64,000 bases of DNA from NCBI RefSeq assembly GCF_900184685.1, contig NZ_FXXL01000005.1:434001-498000 (forward strand), in the 5' to 3' direction. Below, piece by piece: positions 43,299 to 53,124 of this stretch; the stretch's first letter is position 1, and every line of letters starts with the position of its first letter. The position numbers were made by a program, and so were the translations under genes. The notes under the pieces were generated by a model. The model did no database searches. It was not told the DNA's origin and saw nothing but the letters and a program-made list of their open reading frames with translations. The DNA comes from Butyricimonas sp. Marseille-P3923 (GTDB lineage: Bacteria; Bacteroidota; Bacteroidia; Bacteroidales; Marinifilaceae).

Positions 43299-46007
43299 TC
43301 AATCATACTTTTGGTCTATCCCCCTCTCGTCTATATTTATCCCCTCTTTCATCCACCGGGGCATAGGTGCGTCTTTCAAGTAATGGTCAAAAAATTGTTG
43401 TAAACGAATCGTCCAATCCATTTCTGCCGCCTTGTTATACAAGAAATGTTTATCCCCCTTGTAATTCAGTAACCAAGCCGGTTTCTGCAAACGCCGCATG
43501 GCAAGGAACAAGTTTAACCCCTCCGAGTAAGGTACCGCCTCATCTTTATCACAATGGAATATTAATAGAGGCGTCTGTATCTTATCGGCATAGAATATCG
43601 GGGAATTTTTAATATACATTTCGGGGTCGTCCCAAAGTGTTTTTCCCATGCGGCTTTGAGTTTCCTCGTACATGAACATACGGGGCATACCGCTTCCCTC
43701 CCGGATTCCGGTATAGGCGGAAACCATGCTTGAAACAGCCGCACCGGGACTGGCACACCGGAACATATTCGTGCGAGTCACCAGATAAGCCACCTGATAC
43801 CCGGACCAACTATGCCCCTGTATACCGATACGGTCTTTGTCGGCAATGCCCCGGTCAATCAACATCCGGGTTCCGCTCACCACGGCATTGTAACTACTCT
43901 CACCCGGGGCACCTATCGTGAAATGCACATCCGGCATGAAAACCACGTAACCGTTGCTCACGTACGTTACCACGTTAATCATGGCACTACTCAAAGCCGG
44001 CACGGGATTCACGTGTATATCCCCGGTATGGGTTTCATAGAAATTCACGATAACGGGGTAACGTTTCGACGGGTCGTAATCATCCGGCAGGTACAACAAT
44101 CCCCGGTTGCGTTTTCCCTCGAAATTCGTCCACTCGACCAGTTTCACCGAACCCCAGCGGTAATCCTTCTGCTGCGGGTTTGTGTCCGTTATCTTCACGG
44201 GACGGACGAAATCGGTTTTACTCCACCAGATATCACGGAATTCATGGTAATTCTGACGAATGTACATGCAATATTTCCCGTCATTGGTCACTTGATTAAA
44301 ATTCAAGGCATAAGGCCCTTCCATCAATTTACGGATTTTGCGGGCGGGAGTCTGCACGTAAACCCCTTGGTCGAGAGTTTCGGTATTCCATGTTTTCAAC
44401 AAAACATTCTGTTTCGTGTCAATCCACTTGGAATCGTAATTCGCTTTCAATAAACGCAAAGAGGTATTATTTTTCCGTCCCCAGCCATTCGTGAGGGAAT
44501 ACACTGCATTTTTACCCGTCAGCTCTATCACCCACATATCATACCTGTCATACAAAACCACTTTATTTCCCCCGTCAAGCCATCCGGCGATGCCGTATGA
44601 ATCGGCAGGTTTCGGCTTATCGTGCTCTTCGTCGTACACGGGATAACCAATCGCAGAAGATATATCCGTCAATTCTCCCGTGGTTGGTTCCAATTTATAC
44701 CATGTTTTCTTTTCCCCGTGATAAAATAAAGCATATTTCCCGTTCGGACTCCATACCGGACGTTGACGAAAATCCGAGAATATCAATTTCCGCTCTCCCG
44801 TTTCTAAATTCACCAAGTATAAATCTGATGACTCACCATCCCTCCAGTCCGTCAGTCCGCGGTAAGGCGCCTCATTCGAAATAATCACGTAATTATATTC
44901 GTCACAGGTAGGATGAAACACTTGATCAAACTCCGCCGGCGAAACAAGTACACATTCCTTCGTGTCTACATGATAGACGTACTTCGGGGTGTTGCGCCGA
45001 TAACCTCTCCCGTTCCTTTGGCGACTTTGAGAAAGTTCATCATCCCATTTCCACAATTCAAGTTCGAAACTCTTGTCCGGTTCCACTTTCGGGCGACGAG
45101 GCGTTGCCACCTTAGGCACACCGTCGACAAAAATATACCGACCGTTATTAAACGGCATATTCAACCCGCCACGAACTTTATACGCGGTATCGGGAAGCAC
45201 CACCTCTTTCGTGTCCATGATCAACTTGTAAGTACCTTCTTTCATGTTAAAAGCATACAACAAGTCGGGATCTTTCAAGAAAGAAGTGTCCGACGCTACC
45301 GTGAATACCCCCTTCATATTCTCTCTATCCAACGTGAAATTTGTCAACCGGGCATCCGGATTACCATAAATCAACTTCTGCTTCCCCTTCACCGGACCGG
45401 TATAAAGAGATTTGTAACCATCACGCTCTTTCGTGTAGATGATCGTCTTGTTATTATCGAGCAATATATGGTAATCCAAACTATCCATGACAGTCGAATC
45501 TCCCGTTTCATAGTTCCAAATTACCAATCGTTTGATATCTTTGTCTTTCTCGTTTTTCCCGATAGGATAGGAATAAGTCATAACCGGAGAATCGGATGAT
45601 TCGTTACAGTCATACGGTCTGTCCCATAACTGCTTTTTCATATTCCTCAGAGTCAACAGGAAAACGGAATCCTTTACCAACCCCGAAGTATCCCGCGGAG
45701 AAGGGGAAACCACGTATTTCAAGCATTTCCCGTTATTGAAGAAATGAGCTTGCTGTACATTTTCCAGTTCGTAAGTCTTACCCGACTCGTTATGGTGCAA
45801 ATAAGTGACGGGAGTATCTTTCTCGTGCCCCTCGCCGTCAATATACACGAAACGGTAGGTAATCCATTTCCCGTCATCCGACATGTGCTGCCCCTCTACC
45901 CTTCGCCATAATTTATAAGCCTCCATATCAAGGGGCTTTTTCTGTGCCATGCCATCCGTCAACCAAGCGAATAACAAACAACACAGCAAAATATATCGTC
46001 TTTTCAT
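43299..46007 (-). CDS. Exported S9 prolyl-oligopeptidase-family peptidase, GHSWSGY type (array 2)
   Basis: A 902-residue secreted serine peptidase, counterpart of the enzyme at 26278. Signal peptide YILLCCLLFAWLTDGMAQ; propeller-like N-terminal region (VWSPNGKYALFYHGEKKTW); catalytic Ser about 733 in GHSWSGYQVAYL, acid in HCDKDEAVPYSEG and base in GDKHFLYNKA. Both copies share the opening LD..AYKLWRRV and the closing ERG.DQKYD. It is the last gene of array 2, beginning 11 bp after the neighbouring S9 stop and ending at a strong terminator. Likely periplasmic; its exact cleavage preference is not readable. Confidence 0.88.
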   Translation of the reverse strand: MKRRYILLCCLLFAWLTDGMAQKKPLDMEAYKLWRRVEGQHMSDDGKWITYRFVYIDGEGHEKDTPVTYLHHNESGKTYELENVQQAHFFNNGKCLKYVVSPSPRDTSGLVKDSVFLLTLRNMKKQLWDRPYDCNESSDSPVMTYSYPIGKNEKDKDIKRLVIWNYETGDSTVMDSLDYHILLDNNKTIIYTKERDGYKSLYTGPVKGKQKLIYGNPDARLTNFTLDRENMKGVFTVASDTSFLKDPDLLYAFNMKEGTYKLIMDTKEVVLPDTAYKVRGGLNMPFNNGRYIFVDGVPKVATPRRPKVEPDKSFELELWKWDDELSQSRQRNGRGYRRNTPKYVYHVDTKECVLVSPAEFDQVFHPTCDEYNYVIISNEAPYRGLTDWRDGESSDLYLVNLETGERKLIFSDFRQRPVWSPNGKYALFYHGEKKTWYKLEPTTGELTDISSAIGYPVYDEEHDKPKPADSYGIAGWLDGGNKVVLYDRYDMWVIELTGKNAVYSLTNGWGRKNNTSLRLLKANYDSKWIDTKQNVLLKTWNTETLDQGVYVQTPARKIRKLMEGPYALNFNQVTNDGKYCMYIRQNYHEFRDIWWSKTDFVRPVKITDTNPQQKDYRWGSVKLVEWTNFEGKRNRGLLYLPDDYDPSKRYPVIVNFYETHTGDIHVNPVPALSSAMINVVTYVSNGYVVFMPDVHFTIGAPGESSYNAVVSGTRMLIDRGIADKDRIGIQGHSWSGYQVAYLVTRTNMFRCASPGAAVSSMVSAYTGIREGSGMPRMFMYEETQSRMGKTLWDDPEMYIKNSPIFYADKIQTPLLIFHCDKDEAVPYSEGLNLFLAMRRLQKPAWLLNYKGDKHFLYNKAAEMDWTIRLQQFFDHYLKDAPMPRWMKEGINIDERGIDQKYD

Positions 46008-46018
46008 ACCTATATTTT

Positions 46019-48343
46019 TTATCTTTCCAAAAAGTAATCCAAATCCCCTTGATAATCCGCAGAGGCATCCCCTAACAGATATTTAGCGAAATGGAACCAT
46101 AACTTGCGTTCAAAAAACTCATCGGCAGCCCCGGAGAACCCGTGAGAATTACCGGGCAACACGAGCATATCGAAATTCTTCCCCTCTTTAATCAAAGCAT
46201 CGACCACTCGCAGGGTATGTGACGGGTGCACCGTACGATCCATATCCCCGGTCACGATCAACAAGCCACCCTTATAATTCTTCGCCAATTCCTGATTCGT
46301 CTTACTTCGGGTTTCAAAGGAGATTTCTTCTCGCTCGTTTCCGGCACTATCTTTTACTACCTGCCTTTTCTCCTTCACACCGTAATGGATTTCGACAAAG
46401 CCTTTATTATAAATATTATTATCGTGATTCCCTGCCGAAGATACAGCCGCACTGTAAAAATCCGGATAGATCAACAGTGCCGCCGTGGACATAAACCCGC
46501 CACCGGAGTGACCGAATATACCCACCTTTTTCACGTTAATAAAGGGGTAACGTTGTGCCAATTGCTCGATCGCGTATTTATCGTCAGCCAAAGGATAATC
46601 CCGCTGGTTGCCGTACCCGTAAGTATGGTAATATTTCCCCCGCATAGGCGTTCCCCCCCGGTGTCCCATGGATACCACGATAAAGCCCACTTGAGCCAAA
46701 CGGGTATTCATGTCATCGTTTACAGTGAAACGGGTTTGCACGTACTCGAAGAAAGGTCCCGGGTAAACCGACGAAATAATCGGATAGGTTTTCGTGGAAT
46801 CGAAATCCGCCGGTTTCCACATCACGCCATAAATATCCGTCACCCCGTCTGCCGCCTTCACCTTGAACCGTTCGGGTTTCTTCCAACCGAAAGCATAAAG
46901 GTTCTCCAAGTCCGGCTTCTCCAACTCCAAAATCACTTTGCCTTTCCGGTCGCGTACCACGTTGACAGGTTCCATATCCACCCGGGAATAGCTATCCACG
47001 AAATACTTGCTCGACGGAGAGATATCCACGTTATGCGAGGCATTTTCCGGGGTTAATAATGTTATCGCGTCGGTCTTATCCAAATCGGCTCGATAAAGAA
47101 CATAATAGTAAGGGTCAATCTCTTTCTCCTTGCCTAAACCTATAAAATAAATCTGTCGGCTCGCCGTGTCAATCTTCATGATCGGTCCGGCAACCCATGC
47201 CCCGGAAGTAATTTGATTCTTCAAGTTACCATCCTTATCATACAAATAATAGTGTCCCCACCCGCTACGCTCGGAGCGGAAAAGGATCTCGTTCCCATCG
47301 TTCAAGAAATGAACGGCTCGCATCTGGTAATCCAGATAAGGTTTGTCTACCTCGTGTATCAACACTTTTACCTCTCCCGTTTCCGTGTCGACAACACAAA
47401 TCTCGCACTCGTCCCAAGTTCTTTTATAACGTTGAAAATAAAGACGTTTTGCATCCTTACTAGCATACAGGATATCAATATATTGATCTTTCCACCGATC
47501 AATATTAATCTTTTTCACCTCCCGGGTATTCGCATCCCCGATCAACAACTCGAACTGAATCACATGTTCATCACCCGCCAATTCTGCCTTGTAAGTTTTC
47601 AGACGGGGACGGGGATTTGCCAAAGCATCAATCAACCACAAATCTTCGACTTGACGGGAATCGTCCCGAATAGCATAAAACTTGTGTCCGGTTGGGAACC
47701 ATTTCGCGGAGCATCCCATGCGTTCGTCCAACTCGCCTTCATCTTCCCGGTTAAAGGTATAATAACGTTCCCCGTCGCTTGTCAATTGTACTTCTGTCGT
47801 GTCCTTACCCTTAGCCGCATTTCCCACGATATAGAGATTATGCCGCTTGGCAAACAACATATAGGAACTGTCCCGTGAATAGTATTTCCAATAAGGATCA
47901 TAATTCATCTGCCCTTTCTGTTTTTCGGCTAATTTCAGTTCTTGCGTGTTAATATTGTACGTGAAATCATTCCGGTCAAACCAGAAACGAATTGTTTCCC
48001 CGTCCTCGTCAAAAGTGAAATCCAATTCCAAATCCTTGTGGTTATATCCCTTCCTAGTAATCTCACTGATTTTCATCAATAACTCCGCGTTGTCGAAAAT
48101 CAAGCGTTTTTGTCTTTTAGCCGGATCAACCAAATAATAGTTTTTTCCCTCGCTCGTGCGGAAAGAATACCAGAAACGATCGGTATTATTTATATAACGA
48201 GGATGTACTTCCAAACTATTCTTTGTCAACGGCACTTGTGTTACGCACCGGAAGCGCTCGGCAAGCTCGTAATTCGCTTTTTGCTGCCCGAACGCCCCGA
48301 CCGAAACAAGTAAAAACAGACCAATAATAAATTTCTTTATCAT
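46019..48343 (-). CDS. Exported S9 dipeptidyl-peptidase IV-type enzyme (array 2, extra copy C)
   Basis: A 774-residue enzyme with signal peptide FIIGLFLLVSVGAFGQ and the KANYELAERF start. Ser about 613 in GHSGGG, Asp in GDMDRTVHP, His in GNSHGFSG. The frame extends upstream to 48400, inside the preceding gene, but ATG 48343 lies one base after that gene's TAG and gives a proper signal peptide, so this start implies translational coupling. It has no partner in array 1 and looks most like the type B enzymes (YMLFAKRHNLYIVGN versus YIMFAQRHNLYIMGN), so it probably arose by local duplication of type B in this array, then diverged. Confidence 0.9.
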   Translation of the reverse strand: MIKKFIIGLFLLVSVGAFGQQKANYELAERFRCVTQVPLTKNSLEVHPRYINNTDRFWYSFRTSEGKNYYLVDPAKRQKRLIFDNAELLMKISEITRKGYNHKDLELDFTFDEDGETIRFWFDRNDFTYNINTQELKLAEKQKGQMNYDPYWKYYSRDSSYMLFAKRHNLYIVGNAAKGKDTTEVQLTSDGERYYTFNREDEGELDERMGCSAKWFPTGHKFYAIRDDSRQVEDLWLIDALANPRPRLKTYKAELAGDEHVIQFELLIGDANTREVKKINIDRWKDQYIDILYASKDAKRLYFQRYKRTWDECEICVVDTETGEVKVLIHEVDKPYLDYQMRAVHFLNDGNEILFRSERSGWGHYYLYDKDGNLKNQITSGAWVAGPIMKIDTASRQIYFIGLGKEKEIDPYYYVLYRADLDKTDAITLLTPENASHNVDISPSSKYFVDSYSRVDMEPVNVVRDRKGKVILELEKPDLENLYAFGWKKPERFKVKAADGVTDIYGVMWKPADFDSTKTYPIISSVYPGPFFEYVQTRFTVNDDMNTRLAQVGFIVVSMGHRGGTPMRGKYYHTYGYGNQRDYPLADDKYAIEQLAQRYPFINVKKVGIFGHSGGGFMSTAALLIYPDFYSAAVSSAGNHDNNIYNKGFVEIHYGVKEKRQVVKDSAGNEREEISFETRSKTNQELAKNYKGGLLIVTGDMDRTVHPSHTLRVVDALIKEGKNFDMLVLPGNSHGFSGAADEFFERKLWFHFAKYLLGDASADYQGDLDYFLER

Positions 48344-48344
48344 C

Positions 48345-50684
48345 CTATCTATCCCCATTCTTGTATTGTTCAACTTCATAATAGTAATCCCCGGTATCAT
48401 CTCCTAGCAGAATACGGGCAAAGTGGAACCACATCTTACGCTCGTAAAATGTATTCTCCGCCCCCCCGAAACCGTGGTTCGACCTCGGTAAAATGATCAT
48501 ATCAAAATTCTTGTCCGCCTTAATCAACGCATCGACCATCCGCAACGTGTGAGCCGGATGCACGTTATCATCCATCCAACCGTGAATCAACAACAGACCG
48601 CCTTTATATCGTTTTGCCAACTCCATATTCGTACCCACTTTAAATTTAAAAGTTGATTCCGTCCGGTCACCGTTCACGCTATCCTTGATCACTTTCTTTT
48701 CTTCTTTCACACCGTTGTGAGTTTCGCCCCACCAATGATTATAGATTGTATTATCATGATTTCCCGCAGAAGATACGGCCGCCTTGTAGAAATCCGGGTA
48801 AGTACAGATGGCCGCGGTAGACATAAATCCACCCCCGGAATGACCGTAGATACCCACTTTTGTCGCGTCGATAAAAGAATAACGGTCTGCCAGTTGCTCT
48901 ATCGCGTATTTATCATCTGCTAACGGGTAATCCCGCAACCTTCCATGACTGTAAGTGTGATAAAATTTTCCCCGCATAGGCGTTCCACCCCGGTGTCCCA
49001 CGGCAATCACGATAAAACCCAATTGAGCCAAACGGGTATTGTCGTCATGAATCAACCGGAATTGCGTCGGCACGTACTCGTAGAAAGGACCGGGATACAC
49101 GGAAGAAATAATCGGGTAGACTTTCGTCGAATCAAAATCAAACGGTTTCCACATCACCCCGTAGAGGTCGGTCACTCCATCGGCGGCCTTCACCTTAAAA
49201 CGCTCCGGAGCCTTCCACCCGATCTCCAAAGCACGGCGAATATCAGGCTTTTCCAATTCCATAATCTCTTTCCCTTTCCGGTTTTTCAACACGATACGGG
49301 GAACCATATCCACCCGCTCGTGAATATCCACGAAATACTTGAATGATTTCGAGAAATGTACCTGATGATTCGTGTTATCAAAAGTCAATTGCGTCAAACT
49401 CTCCGGTTTATCAATATTCACCTTGCACGGGATATAATAATACGGGTCTATATTTTCATCCTTTCCTAAAGCATAGAAATAAAGCGTACGTCCCACGGTA
49501 TCGATATCCGAGCAAGGCCCTGCCACCCATTCCCCGGAAGTAATAGCATGCTTAAAGTTTCCCTCGTTATCGTAAAGATAATAATGCCCCCATCCCGTGC
49601 GCTCGGAACGATAAATAATATCCTTCCCGTCATTCAGGAACATGATATTCGCCATTTTGTAATCCATGAAAGGTTTGTCAATCTCGTGAATCAACACTTT
49701 CACCTCTCCCGTCGTGAGATCGGCAACACAAACCTCCTGTTCGTCAAAAGCCCGGGTTTTCCGTTCAAAATAGATCTTATTACCATCCTTCGAGGTATAA
49801 AGTACATCCACGTACTGGTCTTGCCAGCGATCGACATCTATCGTTTTCATCTCCTTCGTTTCCACATCGATAACCGTCAACACGGTTTTCTCCAATTTCT
49901 GGTCGCCTGCCATCGAATACTTGTACGTTTTCACCTTGGGACGGGGAGTTGCCATCACGTCCACCAAAAACAATTCATCCACGTGGCGGGTATCTTCCCT
50001 CACGGCATACACCTTTTTAGAATCTTTCATCCACACGGCAACCGGAGTTGCTGGAAATGTATCCGTACCAACCTCTTCTTCTTCCTTGAAATAAGAGAAA
50101 TATCTCTCGCCATCCGTCGTCAATTGTATGACAGTCGTGTCTTTCCCTTTATCCTTATTCCCCATGATATAAAGATTATGACGTTGAGCAAACATGATAT
50201 AGGTACTATCCGGAGAATACTTTTTCCAAGAATCCCCGAAACCTTTATTAATCACGGTATCCAACTTCGTCACCTCCTCCGTCTTCATATCATAACGGTA
50301 TTTGTGTTTCTCGAAATCAAAAGTGAAAGAAGTTCCTTTTTTATCAAACTCCAATCCTTGGAACGTGAAATCCTTCGCGTCACACACCTCGTGCGTTTCC
50401 TGATTCAAGAACCCGAACAGTTTTTCCGTGTTGAACAGCAAGCGCTTCTCTCTCTTCTCCGGATTCACGTAATAATAACGCTTTCCTTCTTCCGTCGTGA
50501 ACGAGTACCAAAAACACTCTCCGTCATTAATATACATGGGGTATATACTCATGCTGTTTCTATCTGCCGACCGGAAATTCCGACTAGTGAAACGATCGGC
50601 AAGCCTGAAATTCGCCTTTTGTTGCGCGCATACAGAACTTCCTGCCACCAACAACAAAAGCATTATGATATATTTTGTTCTCAT
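48345..50684 (-). CDS. Exported S9 dipeptidyl-peptidase IV-type enzyme (array 2, type B)
   Basis: A 779-residue enzyme: signal peptide YIIMLLLLVAGSSVCAQ, DPPIV propeller, Ser about 616 in GHSGGG, Asp in WMDDNVHP, His in RSNHGFGG. A TTG two codons upstream (50690) is a possible but less likely start. The gene begins 16 bp after the stop of the upstream S9 gene; the short spacer has a repeated ATTGAAAATG-like sequence (50684-50706). It corresponds to the enzyme at 29012 in array 1. Compared with its neighbours, the strand before the catalytic Asp reads IHGWMDD instead of VTGDMDD, closer to animal-type DPP IV (HGTADD). Confidence 0.9.
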   Translation of the reverse strand: MRTKYIIMLLLLVAGSSVCAQQKANFRLADRFTSRNFRSADRNSMSIYPMYINDGECFWYSFTTEEGKRYYYVNPEKREKRLLFNTEKLFGFLNQETHEVCDAKDFTFQGLEFDKKGTSFTFDFEKHKYRYDMKTEEVTKLDTVINKGFGDSWKKYSPDSTYIMFAQRHNLYIMGNKDKGKDTTVIQLTTDGERYFSYFKEEEEVGTDTFPATPVAVWMKDSKKVYAVREDTRHVDELFLVDVMATPRPKVKTYKYSMAGDQKLEKTVLTVIDVETKEMKTIDVDRWQDQYVDVLYTSKDGNKIYFERKTRAFDEQEVCVADLTTGEVKVLIHEIDKPFMDYKMANIMFLNDGKDIIYRSERTGWGHYYLYDNEGNFKHAITSGEWVAGPCSDIDTVGRTLYFYALGKDENIDPYYYIPCKVNIDKPESLTQLTFDNTNHQVHFSKSFKYFVDIHERVDMVPRIVLKNRKGKEIMELEKPDIRRALEIGWKAPERFKVKAADGVTDLYGVMWKPFDFDSTKVYPIISSVYPGPFYEYVPTQFRLIHDDNTRLAQLGFIVIAVGHRGGTPMRGKFYHTYSHGRLRDYPLADDKYAIEQLADRYSFIDATKVGIYGHSGGGFMSTAAICTYPDFYKAAVSSAGNHDNTIYNHWWGETHNGVKEEKKVIKDSVNGDRTESTFKFKVGTNMELAKRYKGGLLLIHGWMDDNVHPAHTLRMVDALIKADKNFDMIILPRSNHGFGGAENTFYERKMWFHFARILLGDDTGDYYYEVEQYKNGDR

Positions 50685-50700
50685 TTTCAATTCTCCATTT

Positions 50701-53037
50701 TCAATTTTCGATTCCCTTGTATTCCTCTATATTACCGTAATGATCGGCAGTGGTATCCCCTAACAAGTATTTCGCGAAATGATACCACAACTTCCGTTCA
50801 AAAAATCTATCCGCGCTCCCGTAACCATGAGTCTTACCGGGTAATACCAGCATATCGAAATTCTTCCCGGCTTCAATCAAGGCATCCACCATCCGCAAAG
50901 TATGAGCGGGATGCACGTTCTTGTCCATATCCCCCGTCACGAGCAAAAGATGTCCTTTCAAATTTTTAGCCAACTCCATGTTCGTGGGCACCTTCACGCT
51001 GAACTTTGACACTTCACGATCCCCGTTCACACTATCTTTTACCGTTTCCTTGGCTTCTCTCACTCCATGATGAATCTCCACCCAACCATTATTATAAATA
51101 TTATTATCATGATTACCGGAAGAAGACACCGCGGCAGTGTAAAAATCAGGATAAGTACACAAAGCCGCCGTCGACATGAAACCACCCCCGGAATGACCGA
51201 AAATACCAACTTTCGTGATATCGATATAAGAATAACGATCCGCCAACTGCTCGATAGCGTATTTATCATCGGCCAAAGGGTAATCCCTCAAATTTCCATA
51301 CCCGTAACGATGGTAGAACTTGCCCCGCATAGGGCTTCCTCCCCGGTGTCCCATGGAAACCACGATAAACCCGAGCTGAGCCAGCTTCATATTATAACTA
51401 TCATCCAAAGTAAACGACGTACTCACGTATTCAAAGAAAGGTCCCGGGTAAACGGACGAAATAATCGGGTATTTCTTGTTCGGGTCAAAATCTGCCGGCT
51501 TCCACATGATACCATGCAGGTCAGTCAACCCGTCGGCAGCCTTCACCACGAAACGTTCCGGCGCACGCCATCCCATCTCGTAAGCCCTCCTCACATCCAC
51601 TTTTGCCAAATCTTTAATAATCACCCGCCCGTTATTATCCTTCAACGTGAACCTCGGCTCCATATCCACCCGCGAATAACTATCCACGAAATACTTCCGG
51701 GATTTAGAAAACTCCGCCTTGTGTTGTCCGTCTTCCGGGCTCAACAACTTCACTCCTTCACGATCAAGATGAGCCTTCACCACTTGGTAATAATAAGGAT
51801 TCATCTTTTTGTCATACCCGTGCGCGTACAAATAGATCGTTCTGCCCACCGTATCGATAGCAGCAATCTGCCCTGCCACCCAATCGCCTGAAGTAATCGT
51901 GTTTTTCAAAACCCCGTTACCATCATAATGGTAATAATGCGCCCATCCGGTACGTTCTGAACGATAAAGAATATCATTCCCCTCGTTCAAAAAAACGATA
52001 TTACGCATATGATAATCAATATAAGGTTTATCTACCTCATGTATCAACACCTTCACCTCTCCCGTTTCCGTGTTCCCCACGCACAACTCCACTTCATCCC
52101 GCACCCGGTTATAGCGTTCAAAGAAAATCTTATCCCCCTTGTCCGTCACGTACCGAACCTCGGCATCCTGATCCTGCCAACGCTCGATATTAAAATCCGT
52201 CACTTTACGCTTGTCCACATCAATCACCGAAAGCACCCACTTCGACAAGTTCTTATCTCCCGCCATATCATATTTGTAGCGTTCCAGTACAGGTTTAGGC
52301 TTCGCCAATACATTAATCACCGCCATCTCGTCAGAGTTCCGGTTATCTTGACGCAAGACATAAACCTTATTCACTTTCGGGAACCAACGCCCTGCCATCG
52401 CTTCTTCATCAGATACCGTATCCTGACCATTCCGGGCATAGGAAAAATAACGTTCCCCGTTCGTGGTCAACTGAATCTCTGTCGTATCCTGTCCTTTATA
52501 TTTATTCCCTCTCATGTAGAGGTTATGATTCTTCGCGTATACTATATAATTCGTGTCCGGAGAAAAAGACATCCACGAGTATATCACCATGTCCTCCTTC
52601 TTCTCTTTTTTTGGCAACTCCTTTACCTTCTTCGTCTTCATATTATACTCGAAATCTCCCCCTCCTAACGAAAAAGTCATCTTCGACATATCTTTTGAAA
52701 AATCTATATTTGATAGTTGTAGATCCTTCTCGTTATACGCCTTCCGGGTAATACTACTCACCCCTTGCGCTATATCCGTATTCTCGAAAAGCAATCGTTT
52801 TTCCGCTTTCACCGGATCAACCAGATAATACATCGTCCCCTCGTCCGTCCTAAAATCAAACCAAAACTTCTCCCCATTATGAATATAACGAGGAACTACC
52901 CGCATACTATTCCGAGCGGCAATCCCCGACAACCCCATCTGGGTAAACTTTTCTGCCAACTTATAATTCGCTCTCTGTTGGGCATCCCCTCCCAAGTAGG
53001 CGACAAGTAACAATAAAGATAATACAATTTTTTGCAT
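50701..53037 (-). CDS. Exported S9 dipeptidyl-peptidase IV-type enzyme (array 2, type A)
   Basis: A 778-residue enzyme, first of array 2. Signal peptide KIVLSLLLLVAYLGGDAQ; propeller with VLRQDNRNSDEMAVIN and KPVLERYKYDMAGD; Ser about 616 in GHSGGG, Asp in GDMDKNVHP, His in GKTHGYGS. It matches the type A enzyme at 31351 (common ITRKAYNEKDL and YSWM.FSPD). A real terminator (53072) lies between it and the PKD gene upstream, and no clear TAnnTTTG element was found in the 87-bp gap, so the array may depend on read-through or on an unrecognised promoter. Confidence 0.9.
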   Translation of the reverse strand: MQKIVLSLLLLVAYLGGDAQQRANYKLAEKFTQMGLSGIAARNSMRVVPRYIHNGEKFWFDFRTDEGTMYYLVDPVKAEKRLLFENTDIAQGVSSITRKAYNEKDLQLSNIDFSKDMSKMTFSLGGGDFEYNMKTKKVKELPKKEKKEDMVIYSWMSFSPDTNYIVYAKNHNLYMRGNKYKGQDTTEIQLTTNGERYFSYARNGQDTVSDEEAMAGRWFPKVNKVYVLRQDNRNSDEMAVINVLAKPKPVLERYKYDMAGDKNLSKWVLSVIDVDKRKVTDFNIERWQDQDAEVRYVTDKGDKIFFERYNRVRDEVELCVGNTETGEVKVLIHEVDKPYIDYHMRNIVFLNEGNDILYRSERTGWAHYYHYDGNGVLKNTITSGDWVAGQIAAIDTVGRTIYLYAHGYDKKMNPYYYQVVKAHLDREGVKLLSPEDGQHKAEFSKSRKYFVDSYSRVDMEPRFTLKDNNGRVIIKDLAKVDVRRAYEMGWRAPERFVVKAADGLTDLHGIMWKPADFDPNKKYPIISSVYPGPFFEYVSTSFTLDDSYNMKLAQLGFIVVSMGHRGGSPMRGKFYHRYGYGNLRDYPLADDKYAIEQLADRYSYIDITKVGIFGHSGGGFMSTAALCTYPDFYTAAVSSSGNHDNNIYNNGWVEIHHGVREAKETVKDSVNGDREVSKFSVKVPTNMELAKNLKGHLLLVTGDMDKNVHPAHTLRMVDALIEAGKNFDMLVLPGKTHGYGSADRFFERKLWYHFAKYLLGDTTADHYGNIEEYKGIEN

Positions 53038-53071
53038 ACAGATTCATTTACATTTCAATCTATTAAAAATA

Positions 53072-53100
53072 ACTCGAAAGGGAATTTCACCCTTTCGAGT
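53072..53100 (-). terminator. Terminator between the PKD gene and S9 array 2
   Basis: Perfect 11-bp stem ACTCGAAAGGG / CCCTTTCGAGT (53072-53082, 53090-53100), 7-base loop, followed on the minus strand by TATTTTTAATAG. It lies 24 bp after the PKD-gene stop, so the SusCD transcript can end here, with part of it reading through to the peptidases. Confidence 0.82.
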
Positions 53101-53124
53101 ATTTAAAACTATATATTCAAAACT

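Noticed and set aside
49548-50969. Long + strand open frame (473 codons) opposite the S9 genes
   Set aside because: It runs antisense through the ends of two clear peptidase genes and their junction and shows no family motif or signal; it is a shadow of S9 codon usage. The same holds for other + frames at 26k-61k.
26278-53037. Transposon or phage origin of the peptidase arrays
   Set aside because: No transposase, integrase, terminal repeats or tRNA were seen around them; tandem and segmental duplication explains the pattern.
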